A stretch of DNA of 64,000 nt, taken from positions 1-64,000 of the forward strand of contig CANQHA010000010.1 in NCBI GenBank assembly GCA_947623585.1. Reading direction: 5' to 3'. The position numbers were made by a program, and so were the translations under genes. Of the stretch, positions 19,031 to 29,394 are shown one piece after another. The notes under the pieces were generated by a model, which saw only the letters and a program-made list of their open reading frames with translations, searched no databases and was not told the DNA's origin. Position 1 is the first letter of the stretch; every line of letters begins with the position of its first letter. This stretch comes from an uncultured Clostridia bacterium (GTDB taxonomy: Bacteria; Bacillota; Clostridia; Oscillospirales; Ruminococcaceae).

Positions 19031-20974
19031 TCAGCCCTTTCCGTCCTGCTGAGACTGTTTTTCCTTTGTCGAGGGTTCGACTCCGACCACGTCGGCGGTA
19101 GCTTTTCCGGTTTCGTCAAGCTCGTCGTATTTCGGTATCGCCCCGATGACGCTTTCAACAAGCCAGTCCATGCTTATTATCTGCTCAAGGCTGAGCGCTT
19201 GTTTTTCGTCGATTATCTGTCTTCCGTCCTGCCTGAAAAGAGGCCCGCAGAACGGATCTACTCCCCGACAAATACTGTCTTGAAGCAGGCCCGCGAGGCG
19301 CCTTACGCTTTCGGGCAGAACGTCGAAGCATTCGAGCCCGATGACCCCCGCCGAAAGCCCCCAATAATAGTTCAGGGCGCGGCTGCTTATCTCATAATCG
19401 GTCTTGAACGAGCCGTCGCGAATGGCGCGTATCATCTCCTCGTAATAAACGCCCCACTTCCAGACCGGCCTTGCAAGCTGGGTCTGACCGTTATCGTCGA
19501 TGATGGCGAGCCCGAGACTTGCGCCCGAATTGTCAAGAAGGCTCTTTGAATCCTGCGTAGATATAAGCCTTACGCCCTTTTCACGAAGCCTGCGCACCGC
19601 GGCCTCCGTCCCTCCGACCGACGACCATTCAAGCCGCACCTTGACGAGCGGGTTCACCATCTGAACGCCGAGCGCAAAGGCGTTTATCCCCGCTACCTGA
19701 CCGAATATCGGATAGTCGCAGATATAGCCGACGTCGCTCGACTGAGCAAGGGTCCCGGCGATGGCGCCGATGATGAATTTGACCTCGTACATTCTCGCAT
19801 AGTAGGTCCTTATATATCGGTGCGAGGTGTTGAGCGAGCAGTTCAAAACGGTGACCTTTTGGTGCTCGACAGCGGCGCGAAGACTTGACGAAAGAAGCCT
19901 CGGAGAGGTCGTGAAGATAACGCTGTTACCGTCGGCAATCGCCTTTTCTATCTCGTCGAGGGGGTCGCCGTCGTCCAAGACGTTGTAATAGACCGAGGTC
20001 TCGACCTCGTCGCCGAACACGCGCTCGACATGGTGCCTGCCCTCCTCGTGGGCAAGCGTCCAGCCCGAGGTTATCGGCGTTTTATCGTGAATGAAAGCGA
20101 CCTTAAGCGGCGTTTTCGGCAGCACCTTTGAGAGAAGCCCGCCCGATTTTTCGACCATATCCTGCGGGTGGAGCTTAATCTCAATCGGGTCGTCCTCGCG
20201 GTCCAAAGATATCTCCTCTTTCAGCTTGGCGACCGATTTTTTTATCTCTCCGATGCTTTTTCCGCGAAGATTCTGATAGCCGTAGACCTCGATATAGACC
20301 AAAAGCGCGTCTCCGACCGAAACGTCGGCCTGATTTCCCGAGGGCGCATAAGCCTCGCGGAAATAGTGATAAGCCGCGGTGAAATCCTTGCGCTCGTCGT
20401 CGCTCCAAACCTCCTCGGGCTCTTTCCCGAGAAGCCTTTGCAGCTTCTGATAGCTTTGCGGGCGCGAAAATTCGGGCAGATGCATTCCGCTGCACCTGTT
20501 GAATTCCAAAAACGCGTTGTAAAGCTCGACCTCTTTCGAGCCGTTCTGCTCGGGCATTATTCTTATCACCCGGGCATAGACCGTCGGCGCGCCGAAGAAT
20601 TTCAGCACGCTGACCCGCTTGTTGCCCTCCTCGACGTAATAGCGGTTCATATATTCATAGCAGAGTATCGAATCGCGAATGCCCTCTTCGATGTGAGCCT
20701 CGCAAAGCGCCTGCCACTTGCTCGCAAACTCAGAACGTTCGTCAAGAAGCGGCATGAAATTCCTCGCAAAAGCGTTTGCGCGGGCGGCGTTTCGCGTTCC
20801 GATTATCAGCTCCGAGGGTATCCATTTCGTGCCGAGACTTGCGCCCTTTGAAATTTTGTCGGGCGAAAGGATATCGTCAAGCTGCAAAAGATAAGGGTGC
20901 TCTCCCCTCGCGACGCGGGCTCTGACTTCTTTCTGAGCCAGCTTGAGCGCGTCTTTATAATAAAGCTCCGGCAT
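19031..20974 (-). CDS. BMP-family periplasmic-binding-like protein with N-terminal ParB/Srx-like region, no signal peptide
   Basis: N-terminus VEEGNKRVSVLKFFGA; C-terminal half KVAFIHDKTPITSGWTLAHEEGR...VGYICDYPIFGQVAGINAFALGVQMVNP resembles BMP/Med-type binding proteins. Confidence 0.75.
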   Translation of the reverse strand: MPELYYKDALKLAQKEVRARVARGEHPYLLQLDDILSPDKISKGASLGTKWIPSELIIGTRNAARANAFARNFMPLLDERSEFASKWQALCEAHIEEGIRDSILCYEYMNRYYVEEGNKRVSVLKFFGAPTVYARVIRIMPEQNGSKEVELYNAFLEFNRCSGMHLPEFSRPQSYQKLQRLLGKEPEEVWSDDERKDFTAAYHYFREAYAPSGNQADVSVGDALLVYIEVYGYQNLRGKSIGEIKKSVAKLKEEISLDREDDPIEIKLHPQDMVEKSGGLLSKVLPKTPLKVAFIHDKTPITSGWTLAHEEGRHHVERVFGDEVETSVYYNVLDDGDPLDEIEKAIADGNSVIFTTSPRLLSSSLRAAVEHQKVTVLNCSLNTSHRYIRTYYARMYEVKFIIGAIAGTLAQSSDVGYICDYPIFGQVAGINAFALGVQMVNPLVKVRLEWSSVGGTEAAVRRLREKGVRLISTQDSKSLLDNSGASLGLAIIDDNGQTQLARPVWKWGVYYEEMIRAIRDGSFKTDYEISSRALNYYWGLSAGVIGLECFDVLPESVRRLAGLLQDSICRGVDPFCGPLFRQDGRQIIDEKQALSLEQIISMDWLVESVIGAIPKYDELDETGKATADVVGVEPSTKEKQSQQDGKG

Positions 20975-21098
20975 AAAACCGTCCTTTCGGTAATTTTTTG
21001 AAGTGCGTATTAAAAGTATATCAGCGCCGCGAAAAAATGTCAAGTCAATAAAAGCGGAAGCCGCCAACATCGTCATTGGCGGCATAAAATTGCGCTTA

Positions 21099-21743
21099 TT
21101 ACGTTTCGTTCTTTGAAATGTCGTTTATCGGCTTGACGGTGAAATCGGCTGAGGTTATTACTCTGCCCGCCGAGCCGTCTTCGCCCATCTCGCAAACGTC
21201 AAATGTCACCTTGATCCAGCCTCTTTGCTCGTCGTCGGCGGCGCCTGAGGCGTCAACAAATTCAAATTTCAGATTGTCAAGGCGCATATTAGTATATGCC
21301 GACTCGGCAAGAAGCTGATACTTGAGGTCGATGTTTCCTATCTTTTTCATCAGATAGCCTTCGTTTTCAGCCTTGCCCGCTGAAACGTCGTCGGCGGTGC
21401 TCAGCCAAAGCTCGCTCATGCCGTGAGACTTGTTGTCGATAGAAAGTCCGCCGCCGTAAATGATTCTTCCGTCCTCGTCCTCTAACTTAACATCTTCAGA
21501 TTTGACTTCGCCTGTTACATTTACGCCGCTGCCTTTAGTGCACAGCCTCAGCTCGCTTGAGATGAGCTGAGTGACCGTCGCTTTCAAAACGTCGGCGTCG
21601 GCGATCATAATGCTGTCCCTGCGGACGGATATCGCGGTGGTTATGCCGACAAGGCAGGCCGAGGAAAACATCGTCAGAATAAGCGTCGTCACCAAAAGCT
21701 CTGTCAGCGTAAGTCCGGCGCGGCTTTTCAATTTTTTTATCAT
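21099..21743 (-). CDS. Prepilin-type N-terminal cleavage/methylation protein (minor pilin)
   Basis: KSRAGLTLTELLVTTLILTMFSSACLV. Confidence 0.85.
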   Translation of the reverse strand: MIKKLKSRAGLTLTELLVTTLILTMFSSACLVGITTAISVRRDSIMIADADVLKATVTQLISSELRLCTKGSGVNVTGEVKSEDVKLEDEDGRIIYGGGLSIDNKSHGMSELWLSTADDVSAGKAENEGYLMKKIGNIDLKYQLLAESAYTNMRLDNLKFEFVDASGAADDEQRGWIKVTFDVCEMGEDGSAGRVITSADFTVKPINDISKNET

Positions 21744-21769
21744 CGCGAGGACCTCCCGCCTAAAAAATA

Positions 21770-22090
21770 TCAGCTCAGCTTATATGATCTCAGACTGCCG
21801 TCTTCTTCTCCGCCGTAAAATTTAACGTCAAACGACTCCTGCTCTGCATAGGACGTATTAAATTTAATTATCACTTTGCCCGAGCCGACCGAATCGGCAG
21901 CTTCTTCCGCCTTTTTGAGTTCTTCATAAAAAGTCTCGTCGGCGCCGCGGGCGGCCTCGTTCATTCGGTATGACGCCATGACCAAGGTCATTAAAATAGT
22001 CATCGCAAGCGCGAGCAGGAGGATTGAAACAAGCATCTCGACAAGCGTTTCTCCGCGCTTTGAGCACATTCTGCTAAAAATTTTTTTCAT
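21770..22090 (-). CDS. Prepilin-like minor pilin
   Basis: SKRGETLVEMLVSILLLALAMTILMTLV. Confidence 0.8.
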   Translation of the reverse strand: MKKIFSRMCSKRGETLVEMLVSILLLALAMTILMTLVMASYRMNEAARGADETFYEELKKAEEAADSVGSGKVIIKFNTSYAEQESFDVKFYGGEEDGSLRSYKLS

Positions 22091-22107
22091 GATCCCGCCT
22101 CGCTTCT

Positions 22108-22728
22108 CTAACCCGAGATGATTCTCGCGTCTTTTGATTTGAATGTCAGAGTTACACTCGATTCATTAGCGCCCACTTCAACAGAAACGTCGAACGATAT
22201 ATTATACTCGCCGAGCGAAAGTTTCACCTGCATGGTGTTGGTTTGATGCTGCTTAACATTTTTCGGGTAAGATATCGTAACAACTACCGTGCCAAACCTA
22301 TCGTCGCCGTCTACCGACATTTCAAAACTAAGGTCGGTGGGGTCGGCGGGCTTTTCTTCAATGATACCCTCGATACCCTCATTGCAGGCGGCGATTTTGA
22401 GCATATTATCTATCGCGTTTTCGCTCCCGATGTCCGAGCCCTTGTTCATCACCTCAAAAATACCGGACAGCGGCTCGGTTTTAAAAGAGCCGCTTTCTAA
22501 CTTGCCGGTGACGGTGCCGTCGAGCTTTTCTCTGAGAAGATCTGCCGCGGAGGTGATCGAGAGATACTGCTGCTGATAGTCGCGGTTTTTCTGATACCGT
22601 CCGACGTTCTCGCCGGCAGCGGTGATTGCCGCCGACCCTGCGAACGCACAAATAAGAAGCAGGAAAAGCGCCAGCACCACGGTCACTCCGCTGCGGCTGT
22701 TAAGTTTTTGTTTTATTGCAGAGAACAT
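22108..22728 (-). CDS. PilX-like minor T4P component, N-terminal TM
   Basis: RSGVTVVLALFLLLICAFAGSAAITAA; same strand and order as the pilus genes. Confidence 0.65.
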   Translation of the reverse strand: MFSAIKQKLNSRSGVTVVLALFLLLICAFAGSAAITAAGENVGRYQKNRDYQQQYLSITSAADLLREKLDGTVTGKLESGSFKTEPLSGIFEVMNKGSDIGSENAIDNMLKIAACNEGIEGIIEEKPADPTDLSFEMSVDGDDRFGTVVVTISYPKNVKQHQTNTMQVKLSLGEYNISFDVSVEVGANESSVTLTFKSKDARIISG

Positions 22729-22751
22729 GGCGCACCGCCTTTCGGGGGGTA

Positions 22752-25700
22752 TTAGAATGTTACAGTTACTCCTTGATACTTTATTCTAAACGGATGATTA
22801 TATGTTCCGTATACATTATCTTTACCCTTGCGGATAACTGTATAATTACTCAACTCAGGAATATTATAATCAATGCTTTCACATTCATCAAGATATAGTT
22901 GATTAGGCTCGTAGTTTTTATCTACGATTTCAATCGACGATTTGTCGCTCAATCTTTCAGTTTCTATGAATAGGTATACCTCGACTTTTTTGTCATTTAA
23001 TTCATATTCTTGTCTTACTTCGCTAAAGCCGCTGCTGTCTAAGAATTTAATATAATAGTCACTGATATCGTCGGCATTTATTATCAGCAATGCCATTTTT
23101 GGCATTAAATCTTTCGGAACATAGTTTTCTTTCCAGCTATATCCGCATTCGCAGGTGTATGTAATCTCAGTCTTATCCTCGCTTACTGTACCCCCCCCCG
23201 ATGATTTATGCTGCTCGGAAATTTCCCTGCCGCACTTAGTACACGTTTTAGTGTGGTTTACATCATCATATCCTGCATACTCAAATTCATGCGCTTCCTT
23301 GCCTATCGGCTCGCCCTTGATCGGGCAGTCTTCGTCTTCGCAAACCTGCCAGTGGTGCACGCTGTCGCTGTTGACCCATTCCAAGTCGTGCTCATGCGTG
23401 ACAGTTTCAGGATACCCGCACACTGAGCAAACGCGAGACCAAAGGTGAGTAGCGGTGTTTTCTTCCCACTTGCCGAAAGTATGAGCCGCTTTGTCAAGCT
23501 CTACTCCTGCTTGCGGGCAGTTTTCAGCCTTGCATTTACGCCAGTGCGAATCTTTGTCGCTCTCCCAAACATCATACACATGAGCGTGACCCTTTGGCTC
23601 GACGCCGAGATCTTTAAACTCTGCCTCGGCGGTGTAGACTTCATACCCCGAATAAGTCACGGTGATCTTGTTGGTGCTTTCGGGAACGAGATCAAGCGGA
23701 ATGTAGTAGAGATTCAGCGTTTTGCCGTTTATGGTTGGGTAGAAAACGTTCTCCCCCTCAATAGATGCGTCGGTATAAGCACCGTCGTCCAAAACAAGGT
23801 CTTTGCCGTTTATCTCTTTATTCTCAACGCCGCCGGTCAGCTTGACAGTAATATTTTCAAGGTCGAAGCCGTCCTCGAGAATTATGCCGTAGCGCTGCTC
23901 GTCAAGAGGTTCGCGGGAAACTTCTTCCGAGATAGCATTATATTTAAACTCAGTCGCAGACTTCTCCGTTATATTATCTTTAGTGACAATATACTGAATG
24001 AAGTTTTTCTCATTTTTTGACCATTCATCAAATACATATCTGACCCCGTGAACGCCGTAAACGCCTAAATACGGAATCTTGATCTCTTTGGTGAACGTCG
24101 CGCTGACGGGCGCTCCTGCTCCGTTTGAAGGATCAATAACGGTCACAGTATACTCGCAGCCCTCGGGTATTTTTTTGATGATATCTTCGATTTTTTCGTC
24201 GAAAGCGTAGAAGTCGTAATACCGTCCGTTGTCTTGGGTGCGGATAGCGCCGTAGTAGATATCATTATAAGCGGCTGTGCCGACAAAACTGAGGTTATCG
24301 TAATTGACCGTTTCGTTATGCGCCTCGCCCTTGTCGGTCCAAATGATACTGGCGGTGAATTTCGATATATCGAACGGATTATAGACCGAATGTTCAAACA
24401 TCAGGCCGTGCTCGCCTTTATAGCCGTCGTTTTCGTTGGCGGCCGTCATTTGGGCGGGCTTGTCGTTATACATATATGAGCCGGTGACATAATATGAGTT
24501 GTCGCTCCTCTTTCTGACCTCATAAACGCCGGCGTCTGGGGTCTCTTGCGGAGCGGTGATGCTCACATTAAGGATAGAATTGAGCCCCGAGGGCGTATGA
24601 TATGTCACAGCAAGGGTTTGAGACTTGCTGCGCTCAAGGTCGGCGATGACGCCGGAGAAGCTGTAAAACGTTCCGTCGGAGAAGCTCACATCGTTGTTGT
24701 GGATTTCTTTATATCCTTCGCCGAGACTGATCGGCTTGCCGTTTACGAACACGTCGCTCTCTCTGCCAAAGGTGACGAGCAGGCCGTATTCGCCGATAGG
24801 ATAGTAGGGGCCGTCTTTTTTCTCGCCGGATATGGCGGTAGTTCCCTCGTCGTAAACCTTTATAGCTTTTTCGGCGGTGTTTGTTCCGCTGATTTTTTCA
24901 TAAACGCTGTAAATTTTGACCTTGGGCTTGTTGAGGTTATATTCAATATACTTCAGCATTTCTCCCGAAATAGTCGTGAGATATACGTCGTCGAGAGTAG
25001 TGAGGCTACCTTTGGTCGTTACTTTGGCAACGTTTTCGGGGCTTATTCCGAAGATATTGTCGCCGTTTTGAGTATATCCGTAAATCTGCGAATCATAGTA
25101 TTCGCTGCCCTGCGCAAAGCTGCAATTTGATATGGTAACGTCAAGCTCGGGCAAAACTTCTGTATTTGCCCTTGGCTTTATTCCAGTTCCGGTGAGGAAC
25201 CAAACTCTGGGAAGCTCATATATGGGGTCTTGTTTCGAGAACCAACCGCTATCTTTAAGTTCCTTACCACTTTCAATAAAATAATCGTCATTAAAAGTAT
25301 TTTTCCACGCTTGGATATAAGTATTTCTAATACCTTGCTGCCAGTTATAGAGTTGCTCATAATCAACATCGTCTCTATAATATTTATATAGATTATATAA
25401 ATAGGCGGGATAAGTCCATAAACTTCCGTCCCAAGTCGGGCGGCCACTGAAATATTCATTTGCATAATAATCAAGATCGTTAAAATCAACTACCATTTTC
25501 GTCGGCGCGATCGGGTGGATAATAACGTTCTGCAAAACGCTGCCTCCGACAGCACTTAACCTTCTAAGCGCGGCGGTCGAGGTGCAATTTGTCACCGAAA
25601 GGGTCGTTGCGCCGATGAAATCGACGTTGTTTCCGACGATTCCTCCCGCAATGACAAGACCGCTATTACGGTTGAGCTCGGTTTTCAGGTCGTAAACATT

Positions 25701-28700
25701 GCAATCCGAAATCTCTCCGCTCGCTGAACCTGCTATGCCGCCGACATAAACAGCCGAATCGGGCTTATTGGGATCTGCGACCGCAGAAAGACTGCCGTCG
25801 GTCACGGTGCAGTGCGAGATCGCGGCGCTGCTGTAACCCGCGATACCGCCTATTGCGGTCTCGCCTTGCAGAGTTTCCATTTTGTTTGCAAAACCGCTGA
25901 CGGCGCAGTCTTTAATGCTGCCGCCGACCGCTATGCCGACGATTCCGCCGAAGCCGTTTTTCGCTTTCTCTGCTTTTGCGGAAAGCTGGTTGCCCGCGCT
26001 GTATGTAACTTTGATTTCAGAAAGCTCGGCGCCGTTTGTCACTCCGAAAAGACCGAACCCGCAGCCGGTCGCACTGCCGAAAGATTCAACCGTGATGGTT
26101 TGGTTGTTTCCGTCATATTTTCCCGAGAACGCCGACACGGTGTCGCCGGATATGGGGACATAACTATCAAACGTCAGGTCGAGGGTCTGCTTGAAGCTCG
26201 ACGTCTGCGCATTGGGAATGTTTTTGAACTGCGAAACGTGGCGGATCTGATAGGGTTTGTCGTCGGTGCCGAGGTCGTCTTCGACGCTCACGCCGCAGAA
26301 ATCGGGGTTGAAGTAGAAGGTCTTGCTGCTATCCGGGTCGCCCGGGTATGAATATTCAAAGGTGAGACTGCGCCCGCCCGAGGCTTTACCCTGTGTGCTG
26401 ACGAAAACGATCTCGGGCAAAACTTCATAGTTTTCCTTGATATATTCACTTATTTCCGAGATTTCGGCAACATTACCGACCCCGTCGAGCATTGTCGAGG
26501 TCGCATTTTCGACGGTTTCGGTATAGAAATAACCGTAGCCGTAATCATCTATCGTTCCGGTTTCTTTTCCCGAGACGGTATCTATATCAATATCCTTTTT
26601 GCCATCAGCGTCGCCCTTGGCGTTATAGCCTTTGAGGATATAGCGGGATTCACCGCCGGATTTCTCCCAATAGAACACGCCGAAGACAGGCGGATCGACC
26701 GGCCAGTCGCCGATATGACTGCCCATTTCGTTCCAATAGGGGTATTTGTTCGCGAGGGTATGATCGTATGTCTCGGCCACGACCTGATTTTCGACGGGAT
26801 ATTTAATGCTTTTTGATTGCTTAGAAAGTATATTATCACTTCTTGATGTCATCTTTTCGAGCTTGACATTTGTAAAAGCGCCGTCTTCAAGTTTAGCCGA
26901 ATAAATATATCCTACGCTGTAAGCTGAGTTAGAACCGTAATTGCGCTCGCCGGTTGAAAACACACCGAAAACAGTATCGGCGTTATCAATGTTTTCAGGT
27001 GAGCTTCCCACCGAGCAAGAGGTGTAAATTCCGGTTCCGTTAAGACCCACACTGTCAGTGAATCCGGCAAGTCCTCCCGCGCCTTTTTCGCCGTATATGT
27101 TGATAAGATTATACTCTTTGCCGTTATATGTTCCGGTGAAACTGCCGTTAAAGGTGTGCCCGCCGACATAGCAGTTACTCATATCATTACCTGTCATATA
27201 GCCGGCAATACCGCCCGCGTAGCCTTTTGATTCAACTCGGACAGAAGATGAGGCCAATTTGAACACGCCCGACAGATAGCCGAAAAATCCTCCTGCATAA
27301 GGGCCTTTCTGCTCGCCGTCTGCTTCTGTTGAAAGAGGCGCAATGATATCTTCATCCTTAATTGCCGGTATGCCGTTCTTGCCGGTCTTATATTCGGTCG
27401 TACCCCTTACAACAAAACGCTGATAGGGGTCGGTGAACGGGTCGTTCCAGTCGCTGTAATCTTCCGTTGTGGCATTGCCCCAACTGATTATATTTCCGTC
27501 GGAATCAGTCACAGTTTTGTTATCGTTATGATAATCATAATTATAATTATCAAAATAATGCTCGACCGGCTCGACGACTACCTTCCAACCGGTCAGCGTG
27601 GTGCCGCCGGAATGAGCGCCTGCAATACCGCCGACATAGCCGGGCCCCTCAACTATCGGGTTGATGACCGTGATGTCGGAAATGTTTGTACCTACTTTGC
27701 TGTGACCGTAGAACACGCCGGTATACTCGCCGTAGCCTTTTACAACAGGACAATAGAAGCAAATATTGCCGATTTGGTTATTTAAAAAAGGCGCAAAGAA
27801 TGCAGTGTTATTATAAATATCCGAGAGCGCTTGTTTATATTCTGGGTGGATATCGGGATCGGCATTTATCCTTAAATACTTGATCATATAACCCTTGTCG
27901 GAATAATGACCGTCAAAGGATCTGAGGAATATTGAATCTTTTACAAACTGGCTTCCCACCGGTTTGAAGTCATAAAGATATTTTGCCCTTTCGCTTTTAT
28001 CGGTGCCTTTATAGGTAACGGCAGAGTTCCATGTTGCATAAGTTCCGCTGTCAAGGCTGAAATCTATTGTGTCGAGAAGCTCGGCTGTTGATACAAGTTT
28101 ACCGTCAACATAGTTTGCAAGATTCTGAAGATGACGTCCCGCCTTGATTCCGGCATTTGCGTTATCAAGAGAAGCAAAATAGCTGTTTATTTTATTTCCG
28201 TCTTCGCCGTAAGTCTTTGTGCAATCGTCCTGAACAGCGGTTCCGTCATAGAATTTGATCTCAACAACTATATTGGCGCCGGGGTCTATTTTGTAATCAA
28301 CGCTTGTAACATAGTCCAAAGCGTCTTTCATGGGGTAGCTGTTGTTTTCCCACATATCGCTATTCAGGGCACCGACTGTTCCGTCTGAATTTTTACACAC
28401 CCAGCCCTTGAAATCGCGCTCCAAAACATAGTCGGACATATCGCGGCCGCTCGGAAGATTCCACTTACCATTGTCTGCTCCCTGACCGGGCGCTAACGAG
28501 TCAAGGATTATAGTCGCAGTTTGATCTTTTGTAATATAATAGCACTCGCCCTCGTTTGCGCTCTCCGGGACTATAACGACTTTAGTGCTTTCGTCTCTTT
28601 TCCCTGTCGTTTCGTCGAGCTGCCAAATCGTGAATGAGAAATTCAGCTTATCGCTTGTGTTGCCCTCGGGCCATTTAACATAGAATACCAGCTTTTCAAG

Positions 28701-29363
28701 GTCATAGTATTCGACCTCGGGCGCGTCAACGGTGCCGCCCTTGGGCATTTCAACCAGCTTTCCGCCGCCGTAATATCCGACCAGCTTTTCGGCTTTGAGG
28801 CGATCCTCAAAGTCGCGCTCCTGATTTTTCATGTTATATGAGGCCAGATCGTCCTCCTCGGAATAGAAAACGCCGTAGACAAAGCCGGTCGTGGCGTCGT
28901 ATTCGATGACGAAGTTGTTATTGTAAAGCTGACCCTCGATCGAGCTCAGCCCGACGATATTTTCGCCGGAAAGGTCTTCGATTTGGTGCGATTTTATTGC
29001 GGCAGATTTTATTGCTCTGACCTTGGGCGAGGTATATTCGATATAAGAACCTTCGATTTTATTACCGGCCTCGTCCTTCAAAAGATCCTTGAATTCATCA
29101 GGAACGTCTTCTATTGCGACTTCTATACTTGCATCGCCGAAAGTGATATCTGTGCCGACGGATTTGAGGGATACGAGCCGGTTCTGCGCGGCCATGAAAA
29201 TCGAGCGCGCGGAATCGTCAAGCTCCATGAGCTTGATGCGCTTTGCATATGAAACCACATTGGGAGCGGCAACGGACATAAGCACCGTCAGAATGCCTAT
29301 TACAATAAGCATTTCAACGAGCGTGAAGCCTTTTTTCTCCTTCAGTTTTCTAAGCAGTTTCAT
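22752..29363 (-). CDS. Giant (2203 aa) prepilin-type protein with GLUG-like repeats and Cys/His-rich C-terminal repeats; putative pilus-tip adhesin
   Basis: N-terminus KKGFTLVEMLIVIGILTVLMSVAAPN; repeated GGIAGYSSAAISHCTV-type motifs; C-terminal HxxxW...CxxC units. Confidence 0.88.
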   Translation of the reverse strand: MKLLRKLKEKKGFTLVEMLIVIGILTVLMSVAAPNVVSYAKRIKLMELDDSARSIFMAAQNRLVSLKSVGTDITFGDASIEVAIEDVPDEFKDLLKDEAGNKIEGSYIEYTSPKVRAIKSAAIKSHQIEDLSGENIVGLSSIEGQLYNNNFVIEYDATTGFVYGVFYSEEDDLASYNMKNQERDFEDRLKAEKLVGYYGGGKLVEMPKGGTVDAPEVEYYDLEKLVFYVKWPEGNTSDKLNFSFTIWQLDETTGKRDESTKVVIVPESANEGECYYITKDQTATIILDSLAPGQGADNGKWNLPSGRDMSDYVLERDFKGWVCKNSDGTVGALNSDMWENNSYPMKDALDYVTSVDYKIDPGANIVVEIKFYDGTAVQDDCTKTYGEDGNKINSYFASLDNANAGIKAGRHLQNLANYVDGKLVSTAELLDTIDFSLDSGTYATWNSAVTYKGTDKSERAKYLYDFKPVGSQFVKDSIFLRSFDGHYSDKGYMIKYLRINADPDIHPEYKQALSDIYNNTAFFAPFLNNQIGNICFYCPVVKGYGEYTGVFYGHSKVGTNISDITVINPIVEGPGYVGGIAGAHSGGTTLTGWKVVVEPVEHYFDNYNYDYHNDNKTVTDSDGNIISWGNATTEDYSDWNDPFTDPYQRFVVRGTTEYKTGKNGIPAIKDEDIIAPLSTEADGEQKGPYAGGFFGYLSGVFKLASSSVRVESKGYAGGIAGYMTGNDMSNCYVGGHTFNGSFTGTYNGKEYNLINIYGEKGAGGLAGFTDSVGLNGTGIYTSCSVGSSPENIDNADTVFGVFSTGERNYGSNSAYSVGYIYSAKLEDGAFTNVKLEKMTSRSDNILSKQSKSIKYPVENQVVAETYDHTLANKYPYWNEMGSHIGDWPVDPPVFGVFYWEKSGGESRYILKGYNAKGDADGKKDIDIDTVSGKETGTIDDYGYGYFYTETVENATSTMLDGVGNVAEISEISEYIKENYEVLPEIVFVSTQGKASGGRSLTFEYSYPGDPDSSKTFYFNPDFCGVSVEDDLGTDDKPYQIRHVSQFKNIPNAQTSSFKQTLDLTFDSYVPISGDTVSAFSGKYDGNNQTITVESFGSATGCGFGLFGVTNGAELSEIKVTYSAGNQLSAKAEKAKNGFGGIVGIAVGGSIKDCAVSGFANKMETLQGETAIGGIAGYSSAAISHCTVTDGSLSAVADPNKPDSAVYVGGIAGSASGEISDCNVYDLKTELNRNSGLVIAGGIVGNNVDFIGATTLSVTNCTSTAALRRLSAVGGSVLQNVIIHPIAPTKMVVDFNDLDYYANEYFSGRPTWDGSLWTYPAYLYNLYKYYRDDVDYEQLYNWQQGIRNTYIQAWKNTFNDDYFIESGKELKDSGWFSKQDPIYELPRVWFLTGTGIKPRANTEVLPELDVTISNCSFAQGSEYYDSQIYGYTQNGDNIFGISPENVAKVTTKGSLTTLDDVYLTTISGEMLKYIEYNLNKPKVKIYSVYEKISGTNTAEKAIKVYDEGTTAISGEKKDGPYYPIGEYGLLVTFGRESDVFVNGKPISLGEGYKEIHNNDVSFSDGTFYSFSGVIADLERSKSQTLAVTYHTPSGLNSILNVSITAPQETPDAGVYEVRKRSDNSYYVTGSYMYNDKPAQMTAANENDGYKGEHGLMFEHSVYNPFDISKFTASIIWTDKGEAHNETVNYDNLSFVGTAAYNDIYYGAIRTQDNGRYYDFYAFDEKIEDIIKKIPEGCEYTVTVIDPSNGAGAPVSATFTKEIKIPYLGVYGVHGVRYVFDEWSKNEKNFIQYIVTKDNITEKSATEFKYNAISEEVSREPLDEQRYGIILEDGFDLENITVKLTGGVENKEINGKDLVLDDGAYTDASIEGENVFYPTINGKTLNLYYIPLDLVPESTNKITVTYSGYEVYTAEAEFKDLGVEPKGHAHVYDVWESDKDSHWRKCKAENCPQAGVELDKAAHTFGKWEENTATHLWSRVCSVCGYPETVTHEHDLEWVNSDSVHHWQVCEDEDCPIKGEPIGKEAHEFEYAGYDDVNHTKTCTKCGREISEQHKSSGGGTVSEDKTEITYTCECGYSWKENYVPKDLMPKMALLIINADDISDYYIKFLDSSGFSEVRQEYELNDKKVEVYLFIETERLSDKSSIEIVDKNYEPNQLYLDECESIDYNIPELSNYTVIRKGKDNVYGTYNHPFRIKYQGVTVTF

Positions 29364-29394
29364 AGGATATACCCCATCATCAAGAAATATTTTA

